Assembly (NCBI RefSeq): GCF_030705415.1
Contig: NZ_JAUZED010000001.1
Span: 25,966 to 89,965 of the forward strand
DNA length: 64,000 nt
Direction: 5' to 3'
Origin: Curtobacterium sp. A7_M15
GTDB lineage: Bacteria; Actinomycetota; Actinomycetes; Actinomycetales; Microbacteriaceae
Positions 52,708 through 60,616 of the stretch are shown one piece after another. Below the pieces are notes generated by a model. That model saw nothing but the letters and a program-made list of their open reading frames with translations, was not told where the DNA came from and searched no databases. Position numbers and translations under genes: made by a program. The first letter of the stretch is position 1, and each line of letters starts with the position of its first letter.

Positions 52708-53973
52708 GTGATCGATCCCCAGCTGCTGCGTGACAACCCGGACGTCATCAAGGCCTCGCAGGAGGCGCGCGGCGCCTCCGTCGCCGTCGTCGACGAGGCC
52801 GTCGCCGCGGACGCGGCACGGCGGAGCGCGATCACCTCGTTCGAGTCCCTCCGGGCCGAGCAGAACGCCTTCGGCAAGACCGTCGCGAAGGCCCCGAAGG
52901 ACGAGAAGGCCGCGCTCGTGCAGCAGGCCCAGGCGCTCGCCGCGAAGGTGAAGGAGGCGCAGGCCGAGGTCACCGCAGCCGAGGAGTCCTTCACCACCGT
53001 CGTGCGGAGCATCCCGAACGTCGTGCTGCCGGACGTGCCGAAGGGTGGCGAGGACGACTTCGTCACGCTCCGTACGGTCGGCACGAAGCCGGAGTTCGAC
53101 TTCGAGCCGAAGGACCACGCCGACCTCGGCGAGCACCTCGGCATCATCGACATCCCGCGCGGCGTGAAGGTGTCCGGTTCGCGGTTCTACTTCCTGCGCG
53201 GTCTCGGGGCCCGGCTCGAGATCGCCCTCATGTCGCTCGGCCTCGACCGTGCAATCGCGGCCGGCTTCGAGCCGCTCATCACGCCGACGCTGGTGCGCCC
53301 CGAGACCATGGCCGGCACCGGCTTCCTCGGTGAGCACGCGGCCGAGGTCTACCGGCTCGAGGCGGACGACCTCTACCTGACCGGCACGAGCGAGGTCGCG
53401 CTCGCAGGCTTCCACGCCGACGAGATCCTGCCCCTCGAGTCCGGGGAAGCCTTCCGCTACGCCGGCTGGTCGACCTGCTACCGGCGCGAGGCCGGGTCGG
53501 CGGGCAAGGACAACCGCGGCATCCTCCGCGTGCACCAGTTCAACAAGCTCGAGATGTTCGCCTACGTCCACCCGGACCAGGCCGAGGCCGAGCACGCCAA
53601 GCTGGTCGGGTACCAGGAACAGATGCTGCAGGACCTCGGGCTGCACTACCGCGTGATCGACGTCGCCGGTGGCGACCTCGGCACGAGTGCTGCGCGCAAG
53701 TACGACATCGAGGCCTGGGTGCCGACGCAGGGCACGTTCCGCGAACTCACGTCGACGTCGAACTGCACGACGTTCCAGGCTCGTCGCCTCGACATCCGGT
53801 ACCGCACCGAGAGCGGGAAGACCGCGCCGGTCGCGACCCTCAACGGGACGCTCGCGACCACGCGGTGGATCGTCGCCATCCTCGAGACGCACCAGCAGGC
53901 CGACGGCTCGGTCGTCGTGCCCGAGGTCCTCCGCCCCTACCTGGGCGGCGTCGAGGTGATCGAACCCCGATGA
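52708..53973 (+). CDS. serS: Seryl-tRNA synthetase
   Basis: The 421-residue class II synthetase begins [20 protein letters not shown] and has the N-terminal long coiled-coil arm (about residues 30-100) that grips the variable arm of tRNA-Ser. Motif 2 is [20 protein letters not shown] and motif 3 lies in [16 protein letters not shown]. It charges tRNA-Ser, one copy of which lies 0.9 kb downstream. It overlaps the HAD gene as ATGA. The mRNA is leaderless. Confidence 0.96.
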   Translation: MIDPQLLRDNPDVIKASQEARGASVAVVDEAVAADAARRSAITSFESLRAEQNAFGKTVAKAPKDEKAALVQQAQALAAKVKEAQAEVTAAEESFTTVVRSIPNVVLPDVPKGGEDDFVTLRTVGTKPEFDFEPKDHADLGEHLGIIDIPRGVKVSGSRFYFLRGLGARLEIALMSLGLDRAIAAGFEPLITPTLVRPETMAGTGFLGEHAAEVYRLEADDLYLTGTSEVALAGFHADEILPLESGEAFRYAGWSTCYRREAGSAGKDNRGILRVHQFNKLEMFAYVHPDQAEAEHAKLVGYQEQMLQDLGLHYRVIDVAGGDLGTSAARKYDIEAWVPTQGTFRELTSTSNCTTFQARRLDIRYRTESGKTAPVATLNGTLATTRWIVAILETHQQADGSVVVPEVLRPYLGGVEVIEPR

Positions 53974-54824
53974 GCGCGCAGGGTCGGTTCGTCGACGGTG
54001 CGGCCGGTGCGGGAGCGCCGGCACGGACGAAGCGCTGGCTGGTGGCGCTCGACATCGACGGCACCACCATGCGCGAGGACGGCGTCGTCACCGAGGCCGT
54101 GATCGCCGCGCTCCGCGATGCCGAGGCGGCCGGACACGAGGTCATGCTCAGCACCGGTCGCAGCGAGGGCATGACCGTCCCGCTGCTCGAGACGCTCGGC
54201 ATCGCGCCGAAGTACCTCGTCTGCGCGAACGGCGCGCTGATCCTGGGACGTCGGCCCGACGGGTCCTACGAGCGGGTGCACGTCGAGCAGTTCGACCCGA
54301 CCGAGGTGCTGCAGACGATCCACGGCGCCCTCGAGAACGCCGCGTTCGGCGTCGAGGACCAGACCGGGCACTTCCTGCTCTCCGGCAACTTCCCCAACGA
54401 CACGATGACCGTCGCCGGTGAGCACGTCCCGTTCGAGCAGCTGCTGGGCGTCGAGGCGACCCGTGTCGTCGTCATCTCGCCCGGGCACGACACCGAGGAC
54501 TTCCTGCAGGTCGTCGAGCAGATGGGCCTGCACAAGGTCTCGTACTCGGTGGGCTGGACGTCGTGGCTCGACATCGCTCCCTTCGGCGTCACCAAGGCCA
54601 CGGCGATGGAGCGTGTCCGTGAGTGGCTCGACATCCCGCGCTCGCGCGTCTTCGCCGCCGGCGACGGCCGGAACGACATCGACATGCTGCGGTGGGCGTC
54701 GACCTCGGGCCGGGGGGTCGTCATGGGACAGGCTCCCGAGGACGTCGTCGACGCGGGCAACGAGCTCACCGGCGGTGTGACCGACGACGGCCTGGCGGCG
54801 GCGCTCGACTCCCTGCCGCGCTAG
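53970..54824 (+). CDS. HAD-superfamily Cof-type phosphatase
   Basis: The 284-residue protein is a Cof/IIB HAD hydrolase. The nucleophile motif is [13 protein letters not shown] near residue 27, STGRSEGM and ANGALI follow in the cap-linking part, and motif III/IV read [10 protein letters not shown] and [16 protein letters not shown]. Substrates of the family are sugar or nucleotide phosphates. The ATG overlaps the serS stop, and the gene pair serS-Cof phosphatase is common in actinobacteria. Confidence 0.92.
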   Translation: MSAQGRFVDGAAGAGAPARTKRWLVALDIDGTTMREDGVVTEAVIAALRDAEAAGHEVMLSTGRSEGMTVPLLETLGIAPKYLVCANGALILGRRPDGSYERVHVEQFDPTEVLQTIHGALENAAFGVEDQTGHFLLSGNFPNDTMTVAGEHVPFEQLLGVEATRVVVISPGHDTEDFLQVVEQMGLHKVSYSVGWTSWLDIAPFGVTKATAMERVREWLDIPRSRVFAAGDGRNDIDMLRWASTSGRGVVMGQAPEDVVDAGNELTGGVTDDGLAAALDSLPR

Positions 54825-54829
54825 CCCGG

Positions 54830-54835
54830 TAGACT
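54830..54835 (+). promoter_or_regulatory. -10 box of the tRNA-Ser gene
   Basis: TAGACT lies 41 bases before the mature tRNA 5' end, which gives a 5' leader of about 35 bases for RNase P to remove. Confidence 0.5.
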
Positions 54836-54876
54836 TCCCGGGACGCGATCACGTCTCGCCACGTGGTCGCGTCGCT

Positions 54877-54964
54877 GGAGGGTTGTCCGAGCGGCCGATG
54901 GAGCCTGTCTTGAAAACAGGTGGGCAGAGATGTCTCGTGGGTTCGAATCCCACACCCTCCGCCA
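54877..54964 (+). tRNA. tRNA-Ser (UGA), CCA encoded
   Basis: The acceptor stem GGAGGGT pairs with ACCCTCC. The anticodon stem-loop CCTGT-CTTGAAA-ACAGG shows anticodon TGA. The long variable arm GGGCAGAGATGTCTC and the T arm GTGGGTTCGAATCCCAC complete a class II tRNA with discriminator G and encoded CCA. It reads UCA and other UCN serine codons. The last A of CCA is also the first base of the next gene's ATG. Confidence 0.95.
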
Positions 54965-55491
54965 TGGACACACGCCTGCGCCTGATCACCGTCGACGATG
55001 CCGCGACGCTCGCCGCCGTGATCACCGCGAGTGCCGACCACCTGCGACCGTGGGAACCGACCCGGTCGCCCGCGTACTTCACCGAGGCGGGCCAGCACGA
55101 CGTCATCGTCCACGCCCTCGCGGCGGAGCGTGCCGGCACGTCCGTCCCGTTCGTGATCGAGTCGGGCGACGGCGAACTGCTCGGCCGCATCACGCTGAGC
55201 GGCATCACGCGGGGCGCCCTGCAGTCGTGCGCGATGGGCTACTGGATCCGCGCCGACCGATTGCGTCGCGGGCACGCCTCACGCGCAGTCCGGGCCGCCG
55301 CGGACCACGCCTTCGACGTGCTGCGGCTCCACCGCGTCCAGGCCGAGACGCTGCCCGAGAACGTCGGCTCGCAGCGCGCGCTGCAGGCGGCGGGGTTCAC
55401 CCGGTACGGTCTGGCGCCGGAGTACATCGAGATCGACGGCGTCTGGCGCGACCACGTCATGTTCCAGCTCCTCAGACCGACGCCCCGGTGA
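54964..55491 (+). CDS. GNAT acetyltransferase, RimJ/RimL-like
   Basis: The 175-residue protein has the GNAT fold: TRLRLITVDDAATLAAVI at the N terminus, the acetyl-CoA loop region YWIRADRLRRGHASRAVRAA near residue 95, and the RimJ-type RLHRVQAETLPENVGSQRAL and AGFTRYGLAPEYIEIDG. It acetylates an N-terminal amine or other amine; the target is unknown. Its ATG begins at the terminal A of the tRNA-Ser CCA, with no ribosome site, so maturation of the tRNA removes part of the start codon. A GTG at 55018 is a weaker alternative because it would cut off the conserved first strand. Confidence 0.87.
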   Translation: MDTRLRLITVDDAATLAAVITASADHLRPWEPTRSPAYFTEAGQHDVIVHALAAERAGTSVPFVIESGDGELLGRITLSGITRGALQSCAMGYWIRADRLRRGHASRAVRAAADHAFDVLRLHRVQAETLPENVGSQRALQAAGFTRYGLAPEYIEIDGVWRDHVMFQLLRPTPR

Positions 55492-55500
55492 TCCCTCGGG

Positions 55501-56211
55501 TCAGCTGACGAGTCCCGTCACCACGTCGTGCACCACCCGGGCGGCACGGGCTGCCGCGCCGTCGAGGTGCTCCTTGAACTCGTCGCCGTCCGGCGCGCAG
55601 AGGTCGCTGATGCACCGGACGGACACGAACGGCATGGCGTGGACGTGGGCGAACTGCGCGATCGCCGCCGACTCCATGTCGACCGCCGCGACCGTGGGGA
55701 ACGCCGTGCGGAGCACGCGCGCTCGACCCTCGGTGACGAAGATCTCGCTCGAGCCGATCGTGGCCGCGCGGAGCGGGTACCCGGCGTCCGAGGCGAGGGC
55801 GAGCCGCACCAGGTGGTCGTCGGGTTCGTACCCTGTGGGCATGCCCGGGACCTGGCCGAGCGCGTAGCCGAACGCCGTGGCATCGGCGTTGAGGTTGACG
55901 TAGCGGTCGCCGACGACGACGTCGCCGATCGCCACGCCGTGCATCAGGCCGCCGGCGGTCCCGACGCTGATGACCGGGATCCCCGAGCCGAAGTCGTGGA
56001 ACGCGTGGGCGACCGCCGCGGTGGCGTTCGTGAACCCGATGCCGCTGCGGCGCACCGCGACGGTGGCGCCGCCGACGTCGAGCAGGTGGTGTTCGTCGTG
56101 GCCACCGACCGGACCGTCGAGGATCGGGACGCCGCCGAGGAGACCGGCGAACGCGGACACCTCTTCGCTCATGGCGGCGATGACGACGGCGATCGGGGGA
56201 GGGGGTTGCAC
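55501..56211 (-). CDS. mtnN: 5'-methylthioadenosine/S-adenosylhomocysteine nucleosidase
   Basis: The 236-residue phosphorylase-fold enzyme cleaves adenine from methylthioadenosine and S-adenosylhomocysteine, clearing by-products of SAM chemistry. Marks are VVIAAMSEEVSAFAGLL at the N terminus, the SVGTAGGL loop, AVDMESAAIAQFA and the catalytic aspartate in RCISDLCAPDGDEF. I chose the GTG at 56211 because the first beta strand (IAVVIAAM) needs it; an internal ATG at 56172 would cut the strand. It is convergent with the GNAT gene, 9 bases apart. Confidence 0.88.
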   Translation of the reverse strand: MQPPPPIAVVIAAMSEEVSAFAGLLGGVPILDGPVGGHDEHHLLDVGGATVAVRRSGIGFTNATAAVAHAFHDFGSGIPVISVGTAGGLMHGVAIGDVVVGDRYVNLNADATAFGYALGQVPGMPTGYEPDDHLVRLALASDAGYPLRAATIGSSEIFVTEGRARVLRTAFPTVAAVDMESAAIAQFAHVHAMPFVSVRCISDLCAPDGDEFKEHLDGAAARAARVVHDVVTGLVS

Positions 56212-56343
56212 TGATCGATCTTCGCACGCGGCGTGGACCGACGAGACCGTCGTCTGCGTACCGTTCGTCGTGCGTCGCTGTGATCGGGGAGGTGTGGCCT
56301 GGGTCGTCACGCCCAGCGGTTCGCCCCGAGCAACACGGACGTC

Positions 56344-56598
56344 GTGGCCGAGGGGTCGCTCGCGCTCCGCAACCACCTCGGCGTGCGCGACGTCCTGCGC
56401 GCCGACGAGGCACTCCGCGACGAGTACGCCGCCGTGGAGCGCCGCGCTGCCGCCGAGGCGCTGGACATCGACGACTACCTGGCCCGCAAGAGTGCGGTGC
56501 TCGACGGGGTGCTGCGTGCGGCGGGCCTCACCGCGGCCGAGCGTGCCTCGATCGCCGCCGTCACCGCGGGTGTCACCGGCCGGGGCGCTCACGGCTGA
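56344..56598 (+). pseudogene. C-terminal fragment of a GrpB (UPF0157) family protein
   Basis: The 84-codon frame reads EGSLALRNHLGVRDVLRADE, then ALRDEYAAVERRAA, DIDDYLARKSAVLDGVL and AAGLTAAERASI. This matches the C-terminal third of actinobacterial GrpB proteins, which are normally about 170-200 residues. The frame stays open upstream to a TGA near 56280, but the residues there (APSNTDVV just before the GTG) hold only a few more family positions, and the N-terminal nucleotidyltransferase-like core is missing. It is probably a 5'-truncated remnant, or a short protein with a new role. Confidence 0.55.
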
Positions 56599-56657
56599 CC
56601 TCGACGTCCCCGCCGTCGAACGAACGGCGGCGGCGGACTGTGGATCGTTCCGCCGTC

Positions 56658-56707
56658 GTGACCGTTCTGGTTCGCGGATCCCGGGTTTCCCGAACCGGAA
56701 CGGTCAC
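56658..56707. repeat. 50-bp inverted repeat, family B, copy 2
   Basis: The arms GTGACCGTTCTGGTTCG and CGAACCGGAACGGTCAC are complementary except at one position, around a CGGATCCCGGG centre. It agrees with copy 1 (8154-8203) at 43 of 50 positions. It lies in the gap between the GrpB fragment and the SDR gene end. Confidence 0.82.
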
Positions 56708-56792
56708 ATGCCCTACGGAAGAGGCGGTCCGGCGGCGCGGCGAAGTGCGTCCCGACGGGCCGGGTCCTGAGCGTCGCGAGTCGGCGGAGGCG

Positions 56793-57488
56793 TCAGGCGG
56801 ACGCCAGCGCCGGGTACAGCGCGGTGAGCGGAGCACTCAGCCCGGCACGCACGTCGCGGCTGACCTGGTCGGCCAGGACCTCGTGCTCGCCGGCTTCGAG
56901 CGCGTCGTAGATCGCCGCAACGATGTCCGCCGGGTCGGCCTTCTCGACGTCGAGGCCGGCCGTCATGCCGGTGTCCGTGTACCCGAGGTGTGCGCCGAGG
57001 ACCTGGGTTCCCTGGGGTGCGAGCTCGAGGCGCAGGGAGTTCGTGATCGACCAGAACGCGGCCTTCGAGGCGGAGTAGCCCCCGGCCAGTGCGAGCCAGC
57101 TGAGCACCGAGTGCACGTCGACGAGCGCGCCCCCGGCCATCGACGGTGCGAAGGCCTTGGCGACCCGGAGCGCACCGAAGACGTTCGTCGCGAAGACGTG
57201 CTCGACCTCGTCGACCGAGGTCTCGAGGAGGGGTGCGGACCCGCCGATGCCGGCGTTGTTCACGACGATGGTGGCGTCGGCTGCCGCCCGGGCCGCGGCG
57301 TCGACGCTCGCCTGGTCGGTCACGTCGAGGGCGAGCGGCACGATGCGCTCGTCGTCCCAGGTGCGCGGGGAGCGGGCCGTGGCGTAGACCTTGGCGGCGC
57401 CGCGGTCGAGGGCCTGCTGGACGAACGCGGCGCCGAGGCCGCCGTTCGCTCCGGTGACGAGGACGGTCGCGTCGGTGAGGGTGGTCAT
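56793..57488 (-). CDS. Short-chain dehydrogenase/reductase
   Basis: The 231-residue classical SDR has TVLVTGANGGLGAAFVQQAL at residues 8-27, VVNNAGIGG, the catalytic serine in VHSVLSWLA and the dyad GGYSASKAAFW. The substrate is unknown. The start at 57488 has an AGGAGACC ribosome site. It is divergent from an HxlR regulator gene with an inverted repeat in between, a common pairing in which the regulator senses a reactive aldehyde or quinone and controls the reductase. Confidence 0.9.
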   Translation of the reverse strand: MTTLTDATVLVTGANGGLGAAFVQQALDRGAAKVYATARSPRTWDDERIVPLALDVTDQASVDAAARAAADATIVVNNAGIGGSAPLLETSVDEVEHVFATNVFGALRVAKAFAPSMAGGALVDVHSVLSWLALAGGYSASKAAFWSITNSLRLELAPQGTQVLGAHLGYTDTGMTAGLDVEKADPADIVAAIYDALEAGEHEVLADQVSRDVRAGLSAPLTALYPALASA

Positions 57489-57514
57489 GGGGTCTCCTGT
57501 CGAGAAGTTGAGTA

Positions 57515-57550
57515 CGGAATGTGAACCTAGCACGATCCGTCTGCATTCCG
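57515..57550. promoter_or_regulatory. Inverted repeat in the SDR/HxlR promoter region
   Basis: CGGAATG (57515-57521) is answered by CATTCCG (57544-57550), with 22 bases between. It is a candidate binding site for the HxlR protein encoded at 57571. Confidence 0.6.
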
Positions 57551-57570
57551 AACCCAGGTAGGATGGCTGC

Positions 57571-58032
57571 ATGCTCGGCATCCTCGGCGGCGACGAGCGC
57601 TGCCCCATCGCGCGGTCCCTCGACGTCCTCGGCGAGAAGTGGACGCTCATGATCGTCCGCGACGCCCTCGCCGGTTCGACCCGCTTCAGCCAGTTCCAAC
57701 AGAGCCTGGGCGTCCCGCGCGAGGTCCTCACGGCGCGCCTCGGCTCCCTCGTCGAGGGTGGCGTGCTCGAGCGGCGCGCCTACAAGCCGGACGGCGGCCG
57801 CGTCCGCGACGAGTACGTCCTGACCGAGGCCGGCCGCGACCTCTCGCTGGTGCTCCTCGCGCTCGGCGGGTGGGCGGACCGGCACCGACCGTCCGAGCGG
57901 ACGTCGGACCTCCGATTCGTCGAATCCGCCACCGGCGAACCGGTCGAGGCGGCCGCCCTCGCGCGCACCGGGCAGCGCCGTGTGGAGCTCGACGCCCTCG
58001 AAGCAGTCATGGGGGAACCCGCCGGACGGTGA
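57571..58032 (+). CDS. HxlR-family transcriptional regulator
   Basis: The 153-residue winged-helix protein has the family signature CPIARSLDVLGEKWTLMIVR (residues 11-30), then TRFSQFQQSLGVPREVLTARL and the wing YKPDGGRVRDEYVLTEAG. The cysteine at residue 11 is the conserved redox- or aldehyde-sensing cysteine of many HxlR proteins. It should control the divergent SDR. TAGGAT at 57559-57564 lies 6 bases before the ATG, so its mRNA is leaderless. Confidence 0.92.
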   Translation: MLGILGGDERCPIARSLDVLGEKWTLMIVRDALAGSTRFSQFQQSLGVPREVLTARLGSLVEGGVLERRAYKPDGGRVRDEYVLTEAGRDLSLVLLALGGWADRHRPSERTSDLRFVESATGEPVEAAALARTGQRRVELDALEAVMGEPAGR

Positions 58033-58040
58033 CCAGGGGC

Positions 58041-58082
58041 GGACGGGAGGCGCGGGTCGGGCCCGCACCGCGCCTCCTGGAC
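58041..58082. repeat. 42-bp palindromic intergenic repeat, family A, copy 6
   Basis: The left arm GGACGGGAGGCGCGG is intact, as is the GTCGGGCCCGCA centre, but the end of the right arm has drifted to CCTCCTGGAC. It lies between the convergent hxlR and lacI genes. Confidence 0.8.
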
Positions 58083-58096
58083 CACAGGCGGGTGCG

Positions 58097-59110
58097 TCAG
58101 CGACGCACGTCGCACCCGCAACTGGCGCCGCGCACCAACTCGGCGGGGACGAGGTCCCGGTGCCACTGGTTGTCCGCGTCGAGTCCGAGGACCCGGTCGA
58201 CGGCGGCGGTCGCCATCGTCTCGATCGGCTGCCGGACGGTGGTGAGCTGCGGGTTGGTGTAGTCGGCCTCGACTGCACCGTCGAAGGAGACGATCGCGAC
58301 GTCGTCGGGTGCGGACAGCCCGAGCTCGAAGAGCGCGCGCAGGAGCCCGACCGCCTGCATGTCGGAGCTGACGAAGACGGCTCGGGGGCCGGAGCCCTCG
58401 CCGAACATGCGGAGGCCGGCCTCGTAGCCGCCCCGCCTGGTGAAGTCGCAGCGCACGATCGGGCCGTCGGGAAGACCGGCGTCGCGGAGTGCGCGCATCC
58501 AGCCCTGCTCGCGGAGTTCCATCGAGCCCGCGTGGCCCATCACCAGCCCGATCGAGCGGTAGCCGTGCTCGACGAGGTGCCGCGTGCCGTCGTACGCGCC
58601 GCTCAGGGCGTCGACGCCGATGCTGGCGTAGTCCGGGACCTCGAAGAAGGTGTTGAGCAGGACCATCGGGATGCCGGGGTCCGTCACGGTGGACAGGTCC
58701 GGCCGCGTCATGATGCTCGTGACGATGATGCCGTCGACCTGCCGGGCCGACAGGCTCCGGAGCCGCTCGCGCTCCTGCCCCGCGTCGCCGTCGCTGTTCG
58801 CGAGCAGGACGTCGTAGCCGCGTGCGGCGGCGGCGTGCGTGACCGCGACCGCGAGCTCCGACCAGAACGGGTTGTCGAGCTCGGGCACGATGAGTCCGAG
58901 CATCTTCGAGGACCCGGTGCGGAGCGCCTGGGCGCTGGCGTTGGGGCGGTAGCCGAGGACGCGGATCGCCTCGCGGACGCGGGCCGCGGTGGCTGCTGCA
59001 ACCGGGCGGGGCCCGTCGTGGACGACGTAGCTCACGACGGAGGTGCTGACGCCGGCGTAGCGGGCGACGTCAGCGCGGGTGACCGCCCTCGGGGTCGTCG
59101 GGACGGTCAC
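58097..59110 (-). CDS. LacI-family transcriptional regulator
   Basis: The 337-residue protein starts with the LacI DNA-binding domain (TRADVARYAGVSTSVVSYVV) and hinge (RVREAIRVLGYRPNASAQAL), followed by a sugar-binding domain (MLGLIVPELDNPFWSELA, then AVFVSSDMQAVGLLRAL and VAIVSFDG). It probably controls the Gfo/Idh gene and the divergent transporter beyond it. GTG 59110 with AAGGTGG upstream was chosen; a longer frame starting at 59170 would run into an inverted repeat and adds no conserved residues. Confidence 0.9.
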   Translation of the reverse strand: MTVPTTPRAVTRADVARYAGVSTSVVSYVVHDGPRPVAAATAARVREAIRVLGYRPNASAQALRTGSSKMLGLIVPELDNPFWSELAVAVTHAAAARGYDVLLANSDGDAGQERERLRSLSARQVDGIIVTSIMTRPDLSTVTDPGIPMVLLNTFFEVPDYASIGVDALSGAYDGTRHLVEHGYRSIGLVMGHAGSMELREQGWMRALRDAGLPDGPIVRCDFTRRGGYEAGLRMFGEGSGPRAVFVSSDMQAVGLLRALFELGLSAPDDVAIVSFDGAVEADYTNPQLTTVRQPIETMATAAVDRVLGLDADNQWHRDLVPAELVRGASCGCDVRR

Positions 59111-59140
59111 GGGTGCCACCTTCGTCGGCTCGGAAGTCGC

Positions 59141-59176
59141 GTTCGGGTGCCGGCCCGTGCGGACCGACACCCGAAC
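59141..59176 (-). terminator. Hairpin between the Gfo/Idh and lacI genes
   Basis: GTTCGGGTGCCGG pairs with CCGACACCCGAAC at 12 of 13 positions around a 10-base loop. It lies 8 bases after the dehydrogenase stop on the minus strand, where it can end or attenuate transcription before lacI. Confidence 0.65.
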
Positions 59177-59184
59177 ACCACTTG

Positions 59185-60417
59185 CTACTCGCTGGCGATA
59201 CTAGACGAGGGCACCACCTCGACGGTCTCGGGAGCGTCGCCGAAGTCCGGCACCTCGAGGCGGACGCCGCCCTGCAGTGCCGACTGGTGGGCGACGATGC
59301 CCGGCAGGGTGAACCGGGCGGCGGTCCACGCGTTCACCGGGGGCAGGGTCCGGTCGACGACGGCGCGGACGAAGTCGTCGGCGAGGAACTGGTGGCTGCC
59401 CTCGTGACCGGTCGGGACCCCGGCGTACTCGGCGGGCAGGCGGCCGGTGTCGTGCACGGCCGCGTACCCGGAGACGAACGCGTCACGGAGCGAGGGGTCG
59501 ACCCCGGCGAGGCGCGGGTCGTCGAGCTCCATCGTCGCCTGGGTGTCGATCTGGTCGCTGATGTCGTACGAGTCCTCCTTGTCCTGCCAGACGCTGACCT
59601 TGGCGAGCTGCTCGAAGCTGCCCTCCGTGCCGAAGTAGCGGAAGCGGGACTCACGGATGTGCGACGGGTAGCCGACGCGGCGCATCTCGTTGATCCGCAT
59701 CACCCCGCCGTTGTCGAGCTCGAACAGTGCGGTCGCGTTCGAGAAGTCGTTGTCGAACTGGCTGACCTCCTTGTCGAAGACCCCGTCGCCGCGGTCGTCC
59801 TTGACGCCGATGCAGCTGACGCTGACCGCGTGCCCGGGGATCGCCCCGAGGACCCCGCCGACCGAGTGCGTCGGGTACAGCATGGGCGGGTAGCTGGCGG
59901 TGCGCTTCCAGTCGTCGCCGCCGCTGAACTGGTACGCGGCGTAGAAGCCGAGGTCCATGTCGTGCACGTAGTCGCCCTCGGCGTAGAAGACGCGGCCGAA
60001 CGCGCCCTCCGCGACCTTCGAGCGGGCGAACACCGTCGCCGGGTTGTAGTAGCTCGTCTCGCCCATCATGTAGGTGAGTCCGGTCTCGCGGACGGCCTCG
60101 ATGATGGCCTCGATCTCCTCGACGGAGATCGCCATCGGCACCGCGGAGTACACGTGCTTGCCGGCGCGGAGCGCCTTGACGACGAGCGGCCCGTGCGTCC
60201 AGCGCTGCGTGAAGATCGCGACGGCGTCGACGTCGGACGCGAGCACGGCGTCGAAGTCCGGGAAGGTGCCGTCGAGGTGCTGCGACTCGACGAGCTCGGA
60301 CGCCCGGTCGTCGACGAGGTCGGTCACGAAGACCCGGTCGACGTCGGGGTGCAGCTTGAACAGCTTGGCGAACTGGGGCGCGAACTGGCCCGCGCCGACC
60401 ATTCCGACAGAGATCAT
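59185..60417 (-). CDS. Gfo/Idh/MocA-family oxidoreductase lacking the EKP lysine
   Basis: The 410-residue protein has the Rossmann loop ISVGMVGAGQFAPQFAKLF and a large C-terminal half. Where the family has the catalytic EKP lysine this protein reads HVYSAVPMAIS, so the usual lysine is absent. Another candidate catalytic region is YYNPATVFARSK, and WKRTASYPPMLYPTHSVGG provides a substrate-site histidine. It may be a dehydrogenase of altered mechanism, a glycosidase-type relative or a non-catalytic binder. The ATG at 60417 has a GGAAAGG ribosome site. It is divergent from the sugar transporter at 60617. Confidence 0.85.
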   Translation of the reverse strand: MISVGMVGAGQFAPQFAKLFKLHPDVDRVFVTDLVDDRASELVESQHLDGTFPDFDAVLASDVDAVAIFTQRWTHGPLVVKALRAGKHVYSAVPMAISVEEIEAIIEAVRETGLTYMMGETSYYNPATVFARSKVAEGAFGRVFYAEGDYVHDMDLGFYAAYQFSGGDDWKRTASYPPMLYPTHSVGGVLGAIPGHAVSVSCIGVKDDRGDGVFDKEVSQFDNDFSNATALFELDNGGVMRINEMRRVGYPSHIRESRFRYFGTEGSFEQLAKVSVWQDKEDSYDISDQIDTQATMELDDPRLAGVDPSLRDAFVSGYAAVHDTGRLPAEYAGVPTGHEGSHQFLADDFVRAVVDRTLPPVNAWTAARFTLPGIVAHQSALQGGVRLEVPDFGDAPETVEVVPSSSIASE

Positions 60418-60494
60418 CAGTGACCTTTCCAGGTGGGGGATGCGTCGCCGGGCAGGTCGCTCCGATGCGATCGGGGGCCATCCTGACACGGATG

Positions 60495-60565
60495 TCTACA
60501 CGTGACAACCATGATTTCTGACCGGACGAAAACCTCTTGCGGGTAGTAGTCCCCACGTGTAGATT
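60495..60565 (+). promoter_or_regulatory. Promoter and paired CACGTG operators of the second sugar locus
   Basis: TTGCGG (60537-60542) and TAGATT (60560-60565), 17 bases apart, form a good promoter for the transporter operon. TCTACACGTG (60495-60504) is answered exactly by CACGTGTAGA (60554-60563), which covers the -10 box. Each copy contains CACGTG with the central CG of LacI-type operators, so looping repression by the LacI protein at 58097-59110 is plausible. Confidence 0.7.
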
Positions 60566-60616
60566 CCCGGCTCACGGACTGCTGCACGTCAGTCCACCGC
60601 AGACGAAGGAGTCGCG

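Noticed and set aside
54877..55491. tRNA-Ser 3' end as an integrative-element attachment site.
   Set aside because: No integrase, no second copy of the tRNA 3' end and no foreign-looking cargo follow; downstream genes are ordinary.
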